Shown here: piece after piece, positions 24,641 through 33,987 of the stretch
How positions within the stretch are numbered: the first letter of the stretch is position 1
Layout of the letters: each line of letters starts with the position of its first letter
From: Natronosalvus amylolyticus
Lineage (GTDB): Archaea; Halobacteriota; Halobacteria; Halobacteriales; Natrialbaceae
DNA length: 64,000 nucleotides
Assembly (NCBI RefSeq): GCF_024298845.1
Contig: NZ_CP101160.1
Location: 1-64,000, forward strand
Direction: 5' to 3'
Notes under the pieces: model-generated
What the model was told of the DNA's origin: nothing
Databases searched by the model: none
What the model saw: the letters and a program-made list of their open reading frames with translations, nothing else
Translations under genes and position numbers: made by a program

Positions 24641-25816
24641 TTACGTTTTGTACGACCGTGGCAGGCCGAGGGAGTGCTGGCCGATGTGGTTCAGGATCAT
24701 CTCCTCGGAGACGGGCCCGGTTCTGAGGTGGCGCACGACACCCCAGGCGGCAGCGACCCCCATCTCCTGAGAGGCGGACATCCCGCCGAGGGTCGTCATC
24801 GCGGCTTCACACGCGTTCCAGGCTGCTTTCCCCGCCTGGAGGTTGGCGATGTTGGCCGCTTCGCCACTACCATCGCGGCCCTGGTCTGCCAACCACGCGG
24901 CTCGCCGAATATCGTGCCGTGCAGACTCCATCTCCGCGTGGGCGTCCGCGAGTGGGTGCTGAATCGCCTGGTGGGCACCGATTGGCTCACTCCAGACTTC
25001 GCGGTCTTTGGCGTACTGGACGGCCGTGTCGAGAGCTTCTTTCCCGCCACCCCAGGCCGACACGGCGGCCGTGAGTCGCTCGGCATTGAGCATCCCGAAA
25101 ATCTGGTACAGTCCCTGACCAACGTCGCCGAGCACGCATTCTTCGGGGACGCGAACGTCGCCGAGGAACAGGTCGTAGGTGGGTTCGGTGAAGTAGATGT
25201 CGAGCGGGATTTCGTTGTAACTGATGCCATCCATGTCCGGATCGAGGATGAACATCGTGACGCCTTCAGTTCGTTTCTCGACCTCGTCTCGCGGCTCCGT
25301 TCGGGCGACGAGCAACAGTTTGTCCGCGAACTCCATGCCCGATGTCCACTGCTTCTGGCCGTTGATGACCCACTCGTCACCGTCCTTTTCGGCACTGGTG
25401 GTCATGTTCGTCGCGTTGAGGCCAGCGGAGGGCTCGGTGAGTCCGAGCGCCCAGACATCCTCGCCGGCGGCGATTCCCGGCAGGTACTGCTCTTTCTGTG
25501 CTTCGGTGCCGTTTTGCATGATCGAGGTGCCACCGAAGACGGTGCTCATGGTAAACCGGAAGGTGGTCTCCCAGGCGTGGGCTTCTGCAAGGGCTTCCAT
25601 CACGATGATGGTGTCCAACAGCCCCATCCCGTGGCCGCCGTACTCTTCCGGGATTGGGATGCCGAACCAGCCACCCTGGGCGAGGTCCTCGAAAATCGCT
25701 TCGGGGACGAGCTGGTCTTCGTGGATCTCCTGCCAGTAGTCCTTGTCGTAGTCCGCTGCAATCTCTTTGACGGCGGATTGCATCATCTGATGCTCCGCTG
25801 AAAGCTCGTAGTCCAT
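24641..25816 (-). CDS. Acyl-CoA dehydrogenase, helix-G-glutamate type, second copy
   Basis: 391 residues from the ATG at 25816; the frame extends to 26137, but the extension is basic and crosses a strong TATA-like tttatatac about 26-33 bp upstream of this ATG. ACAD motifs: WALGLTEPSAGLNATN, GQKQWTSGMEFAD and LADAHAEMESARHD. The C-terminal YEGT-type motif is replaced by RTGPVSEEMILNH, while Glu is present in MLNAERLTAAVS, the isovaleryl-type position. ASAGLN in place of AGSD is unusual at the FAD/substrate-binding loop. It is distinct from the two other ACADs in the window. Confidence 0.9.
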   Translation of the reverse strand: MDYELSAEHQMMQSAVKEIAADYDKDYWQEIHEDQLVPEAIFEDLAQGGWFGIPIPEEYGGHGMGLLDTIIVMEALAEAHAWETTFRFTMSTVFGGTSIMQNGTEAQKEQYLPGIAAGEDVWALGLTEPSAGLNATNMTTSAEKDGDEWVINGQKQWTSGMEFADKLLLVARTEPRDEVEKRTEGVTMFILDPDMDGISYNEIPLDIYFTEPTYDLFLGDVRVPEECVLGDVGQGLYQIFGMLNAERLTAAVSAWGGGKEALDTAVQYAKDREVWSEPIGAHQAIQHPLADAHAEMESARHDIRRAAWLADQGRDGSGEAANIANLQAGKAAWNACEAAMTTLGGMSASQEMGVAAAWGVVRHLRTGPVSEEMILNHIGQHSLGLPRSYKT

Positions 25817-25916
25817 CGACGTATGGATATCTGTAACGGTTGTATATAAACTTGTGAGTCGGGGGCTGTGTGGGACCGCGCACTCGAGAAAAACAGAAAA
25901 CCGAGACAGACGAATT

Positions 25917-26678
25917 CTAGGGTTGTTGCAAGAGACCACCGTCGACCGGGAGCGTAACCCCGGTAATTCGCTTTGCGAGGTCGGATCCGAGAAAGAGGAC
26001 GGCATTGGCGATATCTTCCGGGCCGCCTTTTCCGGGCATGGATTCGGAGACGGCATATCGCGAGAGTCGGTCGGCAGGTTTCTGGTCTGCAGCACGTTCG
26101 TGCATGGGTGTTTCGATGATCCCTGGCAACACTGCATTTACTCGAATGTTATCTGTAGCGTACTCGATGGCACCTACTCGAGTCATCCCGTTGACGCCGG
26201 ATTTCGTCCCAGCGTAGGCCCCACGGCCGATTACGCCCGCGTCGGCCGCCACTGATGAGGTGTTGATAATGGCCCCGCCACCGTCCTCGAGCATCGCCTG
26301 GGTTCCGTATTTCATGCCGAGGAAAACACCTTTGAGATTAATCGAAACGACTCGATCGAACGCGTCTTCTTCGTAGCTATCGAACTCACAGAGCGGTCCT
26401 TCGATCCCAGCATTATTGAACAACACGTCGATACCGCCAAAGGTTTCGAGGGCCGTTAGTATCATGGATTCAACGTCAGCGGCGACCGACACATCCGTTT
26501 CGACGAACGTCGCGTCGCCACCTGCCTCCTCGATTCCCTCAACCGTTTTTTCGCCCCCTTCCCGGTCGACATCGGCGACGACGACATTGGCCCCCTGTTC
26601 GGCGTATGTCTCTGCTGTCGTACGACCGATACCCGACGCAGCGCCCGTGATAACTGCTGTCTTGCCTTTGACTAACAT
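25917..26678 (-). CDS. SDR family oxidoreductase
   Basis: 253 residues from the ATG at 26678. TGAASGIG binds the dinucleotide; ADVDREGG after beta-2 has Asp, favouring NAD; NNAG near residue 88; catalytic Ser in NTSSVAAD and Tyr/Lys in GRGAYAGTKSG. Closely similar to the SDR at 58725 in the N-terminal half (shared segments such as ATFVETDVS and EGGEKTVEGIE versus DGGESVVDGIE), so the two are paralogues. The upstream region has a TATA-like agtataag and a GAATC/GATTC hairpin-like inverted repeat near the start. Confidence 0.9.
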   Translation of the reverse strand: MLVKGKTAVITGAASGIGRTTAETYAEQGANVVVADVDREGGEKTVEGIEEAGGDATFVETDVSVAADVESMILTALETFGGIDVLFNNAGIEGPLCEFDSYEEDAFDRVVSINLKGVFLGMKYGTQAMLEDGGGAIINTSSVAADAGVIGRGAYAGTKSGVNGMTRVGAIEYATDNIRVNAVLPGIIETPMHERAADQKPADRLSRYAVSESMPGKGGPEDIANAVLFLGSDLAKRITGVTLPVDGGLLQQP

Positions 26679-26832
26679 GCGAAAGTCTGAATCGACAGAT
26701 TCGGCGGAGGAACTTATACTTGACCCGTCGACTGATCTGTGTATCACGTCGAATTGAACGTTGGCTATCGAACACACTTCTACGTGGGATTGCGGTGCTC
26801 GAGGACCCGGGTCGGTGACCGCGAAGCGTCGA

Positions 26833-27324
26833 CTACAATCCCGAAGCGTGTTCTCCGACACGTGGAATTCGTCCGTAGCTTTCGTGGTCGACCATGTCGT
26901 AGGACCAGAACTGCTGCGCCTGAGAGTCGAGTGAAACGCTGGCGAATTTCCAGCCGTCTTCTGTTTTTACGTACTCATCGCTGTACTGGCCCTGTCGCCA
27001 CTCGAATCGGCCGTCGTCGTACGCCATCAGTGCCTCGAGCGTCCATTCGCCCGTTGCCGTTTCTGCAGAGACCTCGAGAATCGGGTTGTGCAGTAGATGG
27101 CAGGAATATTCGAAAGCGGGGGCGACGTACTCTTCGATTAGCGTCAGGATTCCTTCGTGGCCGTCGAACGTACCGAGGCCCTGGTACGTACACTGGGCAT
27201 CTTCGACGAACAGTTCTTTGAAGGCGTTCCACTCGCGCGTATCGATGTATCTGGCATACTGATGTCGAAGCATCTTGAGTTGCTCTCTATCGTGTAACGA
27301 TTGAACGGTCGCCTCGAGATCCAT
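26833..27324 (-). CDS. SnoaL-like (NTF2 fold) protein
   Basis: 163 residues with the SnoaL/NTF2 pattern: helical start QLKMLRHQYARYIDTREW, FKELFVEDAQCTYQGLGTF, FDGHEGILTLIEEYV, then a beta sheet (ATGEWTLEALMAYDDG, YSDEYVKTEDGWKFASV). The fold includes ketosteroid isomerases, polyketide cyclases and limonene-epoxide hydrolases. It is one of four such proteins in the window, all in the catabolic regions. Activity and substrate cannot be read. Confidence 0.8.
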   Translation of the reverse strand: MDLEATVQSLHDREQLKMLRHQYARYIDTREWNAFKELFVEDAQCTYQGLGTFDGHEGILTLIEEYVAPAFEYSCHLLHNPILEVSAETATGEWTLEALMAYDDGRFEWRQGQYSDEYVKTEDGWKFASVSLDSQAQQFWSYDMVDHESYGRIPRVGEHASGL

Positions 27325-27522
27325 GTCTGGGAGTCCCGGCGAATTGTCTTAATTCTTGTTCCGGATGGTGCATAGGCACACTCCTGTCTCCTACGCTATC
27401 TCCCACAGGTGTCCAATGACGTTCACTGGCTGTTATTGTAACCACCTGAATCTAACGAGGTCTGTAAACACACAACATTCAATACGGTATCGGCTGTTGT
27501 TTTATCGACGGAAGATCCACCT

Positions 27523-28731
27523 GTGAAGACACTACAGACTCTCAAACAACGGGCATCGTCCACCCTTGATGAAGGACGGGGCTTCGTGCTGTTCGCGATC
27601 TCTGTTGGCTGGTTTCTCTCGATCGGATTGATGACGATCTATCCAATTCTGTTACCCGAACTCCGCGTCGTTTACGATTTCGACCTTGCGACAGCGGGAT
27701 TACTCGTTTCCGGGCTCTGGGTAATTTATGGGCTTGGTCAGTTGCCGGCTGGGATACTATCTGACCGTCTCGGCGAGGGCCGCGTAATGGTCCTTAGCAC
27801 GCTGGCCGCCTGTTTTGCGGTAGCGTTTGTAGTGTACGCCCGATCGTTACCCGCACTATTTATTGGGACGATGCTCGTGGGTCTCGGAACTTCCCTGTTC
27901 GGAACGGCGCGATTTACCGCAATGAACGACATCTTTCCGGATAACGTCGGTGTAGCAAACGGCATTGCCGACGCCGCCGCAGACGGCGGTCAAGCGCTCC
28001 TTCCGGTAGCCGCGGGGTTCCTGACGGCGTGGCTCGGCTGGCAGTACGGACTCGGATTCACTATCCCATTGCTCATCCTCGCAGCGATTGTTCTCTGGAT
28101 GTTTCTCCCGGCACGGACGTCTGCTGAGCCATCGACGGGCGAAATGACCTCCCTCAAAAGGTTTCGATCGATACTGGCCACGCTTACCCAACCTGCACTA
28201 CTCAATGGAGCAATCGTATTTACCGCCCTGACAGCCGTTTGGATGGTGTTTATGGCTTTCTACCCGACGTATCTAATCGAAGAGAACGGGCTCACCGCCG
28301 ACCAGGCAGGGTTGCTTTACGGGCTGTATTTTGGACTGGGTGTGGCAATTAAGCCGGTCACCGGCGTCTTGTACGACTCCTATGGCGTTCGCCGTCCACT
28401 GTTTACCATAATCTCGCTTTCGGCGTTTGCGCTCGTTCTTGTCCCGCTCGTAGAGGGTATCGTCCCACTCGTCCTCGTCACGGTTGCGGCGAGTTCGATC
28501 CTGGCGTACAATCCGGTCATCATCTCTCATTTAACGAACGCACTTCCAGAAGACGTTCAGGGATCGGGTCTTGGGGTCATTCGAACGATTGCGATCACTA
28601 TTGGCGGTGCGAGTCCGACCGTCTTCGGAGCAGTTGCGGCTCGAGGCTTGTTCGATTACGTGTTTTTCTTGCTGGCTATGTTACTGGTGGCAATGTTGAT
28701 TCCCCTGTTTCGCATTCCAGACCGGTATTGA
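27523..28731 (+). CDS. MFS transporter
   Basis: 402 residues from a GTG start at 27523. About 12 hydrophobic segments are visible, with the first at SIGWFLSIGLMTIYPILL-like residues ~22-40. The loop 2-3 motif is present as GILSDRLGEGRVMV, the MFS signature A region. The central loop is short (PARTSAEPSTGEMTSLKRF). It is likely an importer or exporter of an organic acid related to the neighbouring genes. It starts the visibly more AT-rich block and probably has its own promoter in the 198-bp gap before it. Confidence 0.88.
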   Translation: MKTLQTLKQRASSTLDEGRGFVLFAISVGWFLSIGLMTIYPILLPELRVVYDFDLATAGLLVSGLWVIYGLGQLPAGILSDRLGEGRVMVLSTLAACFAVAFVVYARSLPALFIGTMLVGLGTSLFGTARFTAMNDIFPDNVGVANGIADAAADGGQALLPVAAGFLTAWLGWQYGLGFTIPLLILAAIVLWMFLPARTSAEPSTGEMTSLKRFRSILATLTQPALLNGAIVFTALTAVWMVFMAFYPTYLIEENGLTADQAGLLYGLYFGLGVAIKPVTGVLYDSYGVRRPLFTIISLSAFALVLVPLVEGIVPLVLVTVAASSILAYNPVIISHLTNALPEDVQGSGLGVIRTIAITIGGASPTVFGAVAARGLFDYVFFLLAMLLVAMLIPLFRIPDRY

Positions 28732-28823
28732 GTCACTGGGGTGGATACACTCGAGAGCGGGTGATGGGGGCGTGAGAACGATTGACGACACGTTTATCAT
28801 GGCGTACGCTGACATCACACACG

Positions 28824-29243
28824 ATGACAGGACAAGACTCTGATGCGTACCGCGCACTCCTCGAACTTCGGGCGGCTTACGCTCGAGCTATCGATTACGG
28901 ACAGTGGGAGGAGTACGCCCAACTGTTTACAACGGATACCGAAGTAGTGTATCCTCGTGAAACCCTCAACGGCCGTCAGGCGGTCTACGAGTACGGTCGT
29001 GACCGAGTTGAGTACGAGTACAGCATGCACACGGCTCAGATGCCGGAACTCGAGATAGATGGTAATACTGCCTCCGGTGAGTGGTATATGCTCGTCTTTT
29101 ATATCGCGACTGATGGAACGCAGGGGCACGTTCTGGGGTCGTACACTGATGAGTATCGTCGAGTGGACGGATCGTGGAAGTTTGATCGAATGGTTGCCAC
29201 CGTTGCTCACGACACCGGCGGCTATCACAAACTCTCGCCGTGA
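28824..29243 (+). CDS. SnoaL-like (NTF2 fold) protein
   Basis: 139 residues from the ATG at 28824, with TATA-like gtttatcat about 30 bp upstream. Pattern: LLELRAAYARAIDYGQWEEYAQLFTTDTEV is split by a helix break; GRQAVYEYGRD; GEWYMLVFYIATDG; SYTDEYRRVDGSWKFDRM. Same family as the proteins at 26833, 56663 and 57763. It precedes the P450 gene by 98 bp on the same strand and may accept the same ring compound. Confidence 0.8.
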   Translation: MTGQDSDAYRALLELRAAYARAIDYGQWEEYAQLFTTDTEVVYPRETLNGRQAVYEYGRDRVEYEYSMHTAQMPELEIDGNTASGEWYMLVFYIATDGTQGHVLGSYTDEYRRVDGSWKFDRMVATVAHDTGGYHKLSP

Positions 29244-29341
29244 GACTGTCCAAGCACCTGCTTCATCGAGGTCCACTGAGGCGTATGTGCTATGTTATCT
29301 TACCGGTAGATTTACTACGTGAGTCTTGATACTAGTATGCT

Positions 29342-30538
29342 ATGAGCAAAGAGATTCAACCAGAGTGGACACCCCTGGAAATCGCTACCGAATCGGGTCA
29401 ACGTGACCCGTATCCCTGGTTCAAGGATATGCGTGCAAAAGGACCGATTCGGTACGACGAACGGCGTGATGCGTTCGACGTCTTCGAGTACGATCTGGTG
29501 ACTGAGGTACTCACTGACTGGAAGCGATTTACGAGGCGGAACACGTCGTTTATCGACGGAGCGATGATGAGCCGTGGCCCGCCAGAACATACAGAACTGC
29601 GAGGAATGGCTGATGAGTATTTTATGCCGGGCGAAATTCGAACGTTTTCCGATGCGTTCGAAACGCAGGCTGAACAGCTGTTGGACGAAACATTGCCTCC
29701 ATCCGGAACGACGGAACTTGAGTTCGTCGACGCTATCGCAAAACCGCTCCCCATTATGATCATCGCAAACATGCTCGGGGTCCCGACTGAGAAGATGGAC
29801 ACGTTCCGTGAGTGGTCGACTACGCTCGCCGAAGCGCCACCGGAACTCACTCCTGAAGCGAAAGAAAAAACGGAGGCTCGCCGTAACCGTGCCCTCGAGC
29901 AAATTAACGAGTTTTTCCGAATCGAGATCGAAAAGCGAGAAGCGGAACCCCGTGACGACCTCATTACGAAGTTCGTCAGAAAAGAACAGGAATCGGATAC
30001 GATCGACCGAGAGAACACGGTCGCACAGTGTGGTATGTTGCTGGTTGCTGGTAACGTGACGACGACGACGTACATGGCTAACGCGATGTGGACGTTCCTC
30101 GAGGAAGATTGCATCGAGCCACTACGCCAGGGGGAAATGCCACTCCGGGAGTCGTTACAGGAGGTTCTTCGGTACCGATCGCCGGTGATGCCAGGAAAAC
30201 GGTTCGCAACGGAAGATACTCAACTTGCTGGCGTCGACATTCACGAAGGTGCGAAGGTAATCGGCTGGATTAGTTCGGCTAACCGTGACGAAGAAGCCTT
30301 CGAAAACCCGGACTCGTTCGACCCTACCCAGACCTACCACAAACAGCCCGTCGCGTTCGGTAAGGGCATTCATTACTGTCTGGGCGCGCCCCTCGCAAAT
30401 ATGGAAGCCGAAATTATGCTCTCGAAGTTCCTCGAGCGGGTCGATACGATCGAACTGTGTGCCGACGAGATTACGCCGTTCATCAGTCCCGAAATCTACG
30501 GTCCGGTCGAACTTCCGATCCGCGTCACCGTTTCCTGA
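29342..30538 (+). CDS. Cytochrome P450
   Basis: 398 residues, soluble class I size. Haem-binding motif FGKGIHYCLGAPLAN with Cys346; ExxR at Glu274-Arg277 (EVLRYR); the PERF-like region DEEAFENPDSFDPTQ. The I-helix motif is VAGNVTTTTYMAN: Val239 stands where Asp or Glu of the acid-alcohol pair is usual (AGNETT). This could slow dioxygen activation or signal peroxygenase or non-canonical chemistry. No ferredoxin or reductase is nearby. It resembles bacterial P450s of terpene and steroid hydroxylation. TATA-like gatttacta is about 30 bp upstream. Confidence 0.93.
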   Translation: MSKEIQPEWTPLEIATESGQRDPYPWFKDMRAKGPIRYDERRDAFDVFEYDLVTEVLTDWKRFTRRNTSFIDGAMMSRGPPEHTELRGMADEYFMPGEIRTFSDAFETQAEQLLDETLPPSGTTELEFVDAIAKPLPIMIIANMLGVPTEKMDTFREWSTTLAEAPPELTPEAKEKTEARRNRALEQINEFFRIEIEKREAEPRDDLITKFVRKEQESDTIDRENTVAQCGMLLVAGNVTTTTYMANAMWTFLEEDCIEPLRQGEMPLRESLQEVLRYRSPVMPGKRFATEDTQLAGVDIHEGAKVIGWISSANRDEEAFENPDSFDPTQTYHKQPVAFGKGIHYCLGAPLANMEAEIMLSKFLERVDTIELCADEITPFISPEIYGPVELPIRVTVS

Positions 30539-30704
30539 ACAGGGCGGTCGGCATGCCTACCGATGGATCATTGGGTCTCGTCGGTCCGGTGTACGCCGTT
30601 GTACGATCACTCGTAAGGGGGACGATGACTCCCGCTTTTGGCGGATGGAATTCGTGTAATTGATTACCGCTGCTCGAGCAGAGGGTTTCGAAAACGGTCC
30701 CCTC

Positions 30705-32165
30705 TCAGAACAACTGATCGCGGAGGTCTGATGCAGCGTTCTGACACGCTTCTTCTGCGGAGACGTTCCCTTGGAGGGCTTCCTGAAAGTGACCGGGAAT
30801 GGTACCGTAGAGGTACGCGGGTAACTGTGGATGGGCTGTTGGACCGAAATCTGATTCCTGGGCCATCGTGATCTGGGTTGCAAAGGCGTTGTCTGTTCTA
30901 TCCGGCAAGAGCTCCCAGACGTCCTCTCGGACGGGCATTAATCCATAATCCTCGAACAGTCTTAGCTGGACCTCCTCTGAGAGCATCATCTTGATGTATT
31001 CCATCGCACCCTGTTGGCGCTGCTCCCAGTCGTCTTCGTCGGCGTCTTCGGGAGGGCGGGTAATACCGTAGGTCATCGTGGTGAACCTTCCTCGTTGATT
31101 TTCAGGTCCACTCCAGGCAGGTGCCCACATGATCGACCCGTCGTCGAGCAAGTCGGGTGCGGATTCGATCAGCATTGGCAAATTCTGTGTGTCGATCTGG
31201 CTCATACTGATTTCTCCACTTGCGAGTTGGGGCACGACTTCTTCGTCAGCCGACGCGGGTGTTCCCGGATTAGAGAGCCCATATTCCTGGAATACGTCAA
31301 CGTAGTTGCCAAGATTTTCGACCCAGACGTCGTTATCGATAATGGTATCGGTCACGTCCTCGTTCAGGAAGAGGCCATTTGCACCACCGTCTGCGAGCGT
31401 CCATTGAATCAGCACGTCGGTTATGTCGAGGACGTCACCGTGAATCTGGTATCCGTACGTTCCTGGTCCGTCTTCTTGGAGCGTCGTCGCAACATCGATG
31501 AGTTCGTCGTAGTTTGTTGGTGGGAAATCTTCCTCAGGATCCAGGCCGGCCGCTTCGAAGTGGTCGGTTCTCGCGATAAATGGCGAGAACATATTGAAAC
31601 CGTAGGGGATTTCGAAGAGTACATCGTCACCGAAATCTCGGTACTGGTGTCGGACCGTATCGAGAATCCAGTCGATGTTGTCGACGATTTCGTCGGGGAA
31701 CTCATCGAGGTATTCTTCGGCTGGATACACCCAGTCTCCCTGGACGAAGGTCCCACCAAACTGGGAGACTGAATCGTACAACACCGGATAATCGCCTCGT
31801 TGAAATGCTTCCGCCCACGTCGGCGCGACAATATTCCCGTACCCCTCCCAGCTGATTTCCACCGAGGCTCCGGTCCGCGATTCGAACGATGCGTGTAATC
31901 GTTCGGCTGCACGTCTGGCCGCTGCTGACTGTGAAAACTGGGCGTTCCAGTACTCGAATTCCACACCGCTCAAATCGACATCGATGTCCGGTTCTGGGTC
32001 GTCACCGTTGCCGTTGCCGTTGGTATCACCATTTCCGGCGGCTGTATCGTCACCATCATCGTCAGAGTCGCCTGTACATCCTGCGAGCCCAACGGCACCC
32101 AGACCGGCACCTGTTACTTTCAGTACGTTCCGTCGATTCAGCGTATGCTTGTGCCTCTCTGGCAT
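30705..32165 (-). CDS. ABC substrate-binding lipoprotein (Tat), family 1, copy A
   Basis: 486 residues from the ATG at 32165. The N-terminus has the Tat motif NRRNVLKVTG and lipobox GLAGC, followed by a long Asp/Gly/Asn-rich linker typical of haloarchaeal surface lipoproteins. The mature part has the extracellular solute-binding family 1 pattern: EFYWNAQF-like start, TWAEAFQRGDYPVLYDS, SQIDTQNLPM. It is a close paralogue of the protein at 32375, with long shared stretches. Its permeases are encoded at 35215-36983. The ligand may be a glycoside or other polyol-like compound, not necessarily sugar. Confidence 0.9.
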   Translation of the reverse strand: MPERHKHTLNRRNVLKVTGAGLGAVGLAGCTGDSDDDGDDTAAGNGDTNGNGNGDDPEPDIDVDLSGVEFEYWNAQFSQSAAARRAAERLHASFESRTGASVEISWEGYGNIVAPTWAEAFQRGDYPVLYDSVSQFGGTFVQGDWVYPAEEYLDEFPDEIVDNIDWILDTVRHQYRDFGDDVLFEIPYGFNMFSPFIARTDHFEAAGLDPEEDFPPTNYDELIDVATTLQEDGPGTYGYQIHGDVLDITDVLIQWTLADGGANGLFLNEDVTDTIIDNDVWVENLGNYVDVFQEYGLSNPGTPASADEEVVPQLASGEISMSQIDTQNLPMLIESAPDLLDDGSIMWAPAWSGPENQRGRFTTMTYGITRPPEDADEDDWEQRQQGAMEYIKMMLSEEVQLRLFEDYGLMPVREDVWELLPDRTDNAFATQITMAQESDFGPTAHPQLPAYLYGTIPGHFQEALQGNVSAEEACQNAASDLRDQLF

Positions 32166-32374
32166 ACATCGACAAGGGGTAACATACATGATTAATTTTG
32201 GGGTTTATTACACGAAAACTCTTGAGGATTGATCGAATTGAGCGTCGTTGTTAGCGTAATAGCGAAACAAATGAGCCACACCGCCTGTCGATAGCCGACT
32301 TTGGAGACACTGTGCGTGTTCGTTCGATACCGACATATCCGGATAATCGACGGGATTTGTGGACAAAAACCCGG

Positions 32375-33838
32375 TCAGAAGACGTTATCTCTGATCTCTG
32401 CAGCCGCAGTCTCACATGCTTCCTGAGCCGTCATGTTCCCCTGTAAGGCCTCCTGGAAGTACGGAACGCTCCAGGAATACATGATGCCGGTTATCTGCGG
32501 ATGGGCGCTCCAGGCGTAACTCGAGCCTTCAGCCATCGCAATCATCGATTCGAACAATCGGTCGTTCCGTTCCGGAAGGAGTTCCCAGACGTCTTGTCTG
32601 ACGGGAAGGAGCCCGTAATCTTCGAACATTCGCAACTGAACTTCCTCCGATAACATGAGTGCGATAAATTCGATAGCTGCCTGCTGTTTTTTGGCATATT
32701 CGTCTTCGTCCACTCCCTCAGGCGGCCGGGTCACGCCGAGCGTAAAGGGCAGTTGAATACCGCGCTCACCTGCATCACCCTCCCACGAGGGGGCCCACCG
32801 GATCGTTCCTTCGTCCATGAGCGAGCCGCCCTGTTCCATCAACGTCGGCTGGTTTAGAAAGTCGATCTGACTCATCGCGACGTCTTCGCCGATCATTTGT
32901 GGAACGACTTCTTCGTCGGAAGCCGCAGGTGTACCTGGATTCGAGAGTTCGTGTTCGCGGAAGATATCGACGTAGTCTTGGAAGGTTTCGACCCAGACGT
33001 CGTTGTCGATATTGGTGTCTGTCATATCCTGGTTGAGCAAGAGCCCATCTTCTCCGGCCCTGGCTACTGTCCAGCAGGGAACAATCGAGGTTGACACATC
33101 CAGTGGGTCCCCGTGAATTTGGAATCCATACGAGGCCGGTCCATCGTTCTGTAGCGCGGATGCCGTTTCGATCAGTTCGTCGTAGTTCGACGGTGGAAAA
33201 TCGTCTTCAGGATTGAGACCGGCTTGCTCGAAGTGGTCCATACGGCCGATGAACGGAATCTCTGCCGAAAATCCAAACGGAATCTCGAACAGCGTGTCGT
33301 CAGCCAGACCTCGATACTGATGACGCATCGAGTCGAGTAACCAGTCGATGTTGGAGACGATTTCATCCGGTAGTTCATCGAGGTATTCTTCGGCAGGATA
33401 TATCCAGTCGCCCTGCACGAAGGTCCCACCAAACTGGGAGACGGAATCGTATAACACCGGATAATCGCCGCGTTGGAAGGCTTCTGGCCATGCCGCGCCA
33501 ATTACGTTCCCGTAGCCTTCCCAACTAACGTCAATCGTCGCTCCCGTTTGTGATTCGAACGCGTTCGTTAGCCGTTCTGACGCCCGTCTGGCCGCTCGAG
33601 ATTGGACATTTATCGCGTTCCAATAGGTAAAATCGACACCTGTGAGGTCGACTTCGATTTCGGGCTCGCTGTCGTCTCCGTTCGTTCCGTTCCCGCCAAC
33701 ATCGTCTCCGTTACCGTTATCATCATCATCATCAGAATCTCCGCCAATGCACCCTGCCAGGGTGGCAGTGGTGAGACCGAAACCCGTCGTTTTGAGTACG
33801 TTTCGTCGATTCAATTCCGGTTGGTACTGGTTAGACAT
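32375..33838 (-). CDS. ABC substrate-binding lipoprotein (Tat), family 1, copy B
   Basis: 487 residues. Tat motif NRRNVLKTTG and lipobox ATLAGC, then an Asp/Gly/Asn linker. Shared blocks with copy A include GDYPVLYDSVSQFGGTFVQG and QLRMFEDYGLLPVRQDVWEL. Divergent from the ABC ATPase at 33988, with TATA elements for both directions in the gap. The two copies differ most in the ligand-facing middle, so they probably bind related but different compounds and feed one permease. Confidence 0.9.
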   Translation of the reverse strand: MSNQYQPELNRRNVLKTTGFGLTTATLAGCIGGDSDDDDDNGNGDDVGGNGTNGDDSEPEIEVDLTGVDFTYWNAINVQSRAARRASERLTNAFESQTGATIDVSWEGYGNVIGAAWPEAFQRGDYPVLYDSVSQFGGTFVQGDWIYPAEEYLDELPDEIVSNIDWLLDSMRHQYRGLADDTLFEIPFGFSAEIPFIGRMDHFEQAGLNPEDDFPPSNYDELIETASALQNDGPASYGFQIHGDPLDVSTSIVPCWTVARAGEDGLLLNQDMTDTNIDNDVWVETFQDYVDIFREHELSNPGTPAASDEEVVPQMIGEDVAMSQIDFLNQPTLMEQGGSLMDEGTIRWAPSWEGDAGERGIQLPFTLGVTRPPEGVDEDEYAKKQQAAIEFIALMLSEEVQLRMFEDYGLLPVRQDVWELLPERNDRLFESMIAMAEGSSYAWSAHPQITGIMYSWSVPYFQEALQGNMTAQEACETAAAEIRDNVF

Positions 33839-33987
33839 ACCTCATTTGGTAAGTGCCGACATACCATATCAATGTTAGGCATATATACAAACTATATTCG
33901 TATTCATAATTACACATTGGCCAGATTTATCGGGGATCACAGCCAAATCGGCAAAAGGTATAATAGGTGTGCGGTATCACGTCGCCT
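33839..33987. promoter_or_regulatory. Divergent promoter region between binding protein B and the ABC ATPase
   Basis: 149 bp. Coding-strand TATA-like tgtatatatg near 33877-33886 serves the minus-strand binding protein, with a 15-nt leader and gaggt before its ATG. ggtataata at 33956-33964 serves the plus-strand ATPase, about 28 bp upstream of its ATG. Confidence 0.55.

Noticed and set aside
27345-27370. attcttgttccgg resembling the flank of operator copy 1
   Set aside because: The right half of the palindrome is missing, so it is not called a site.
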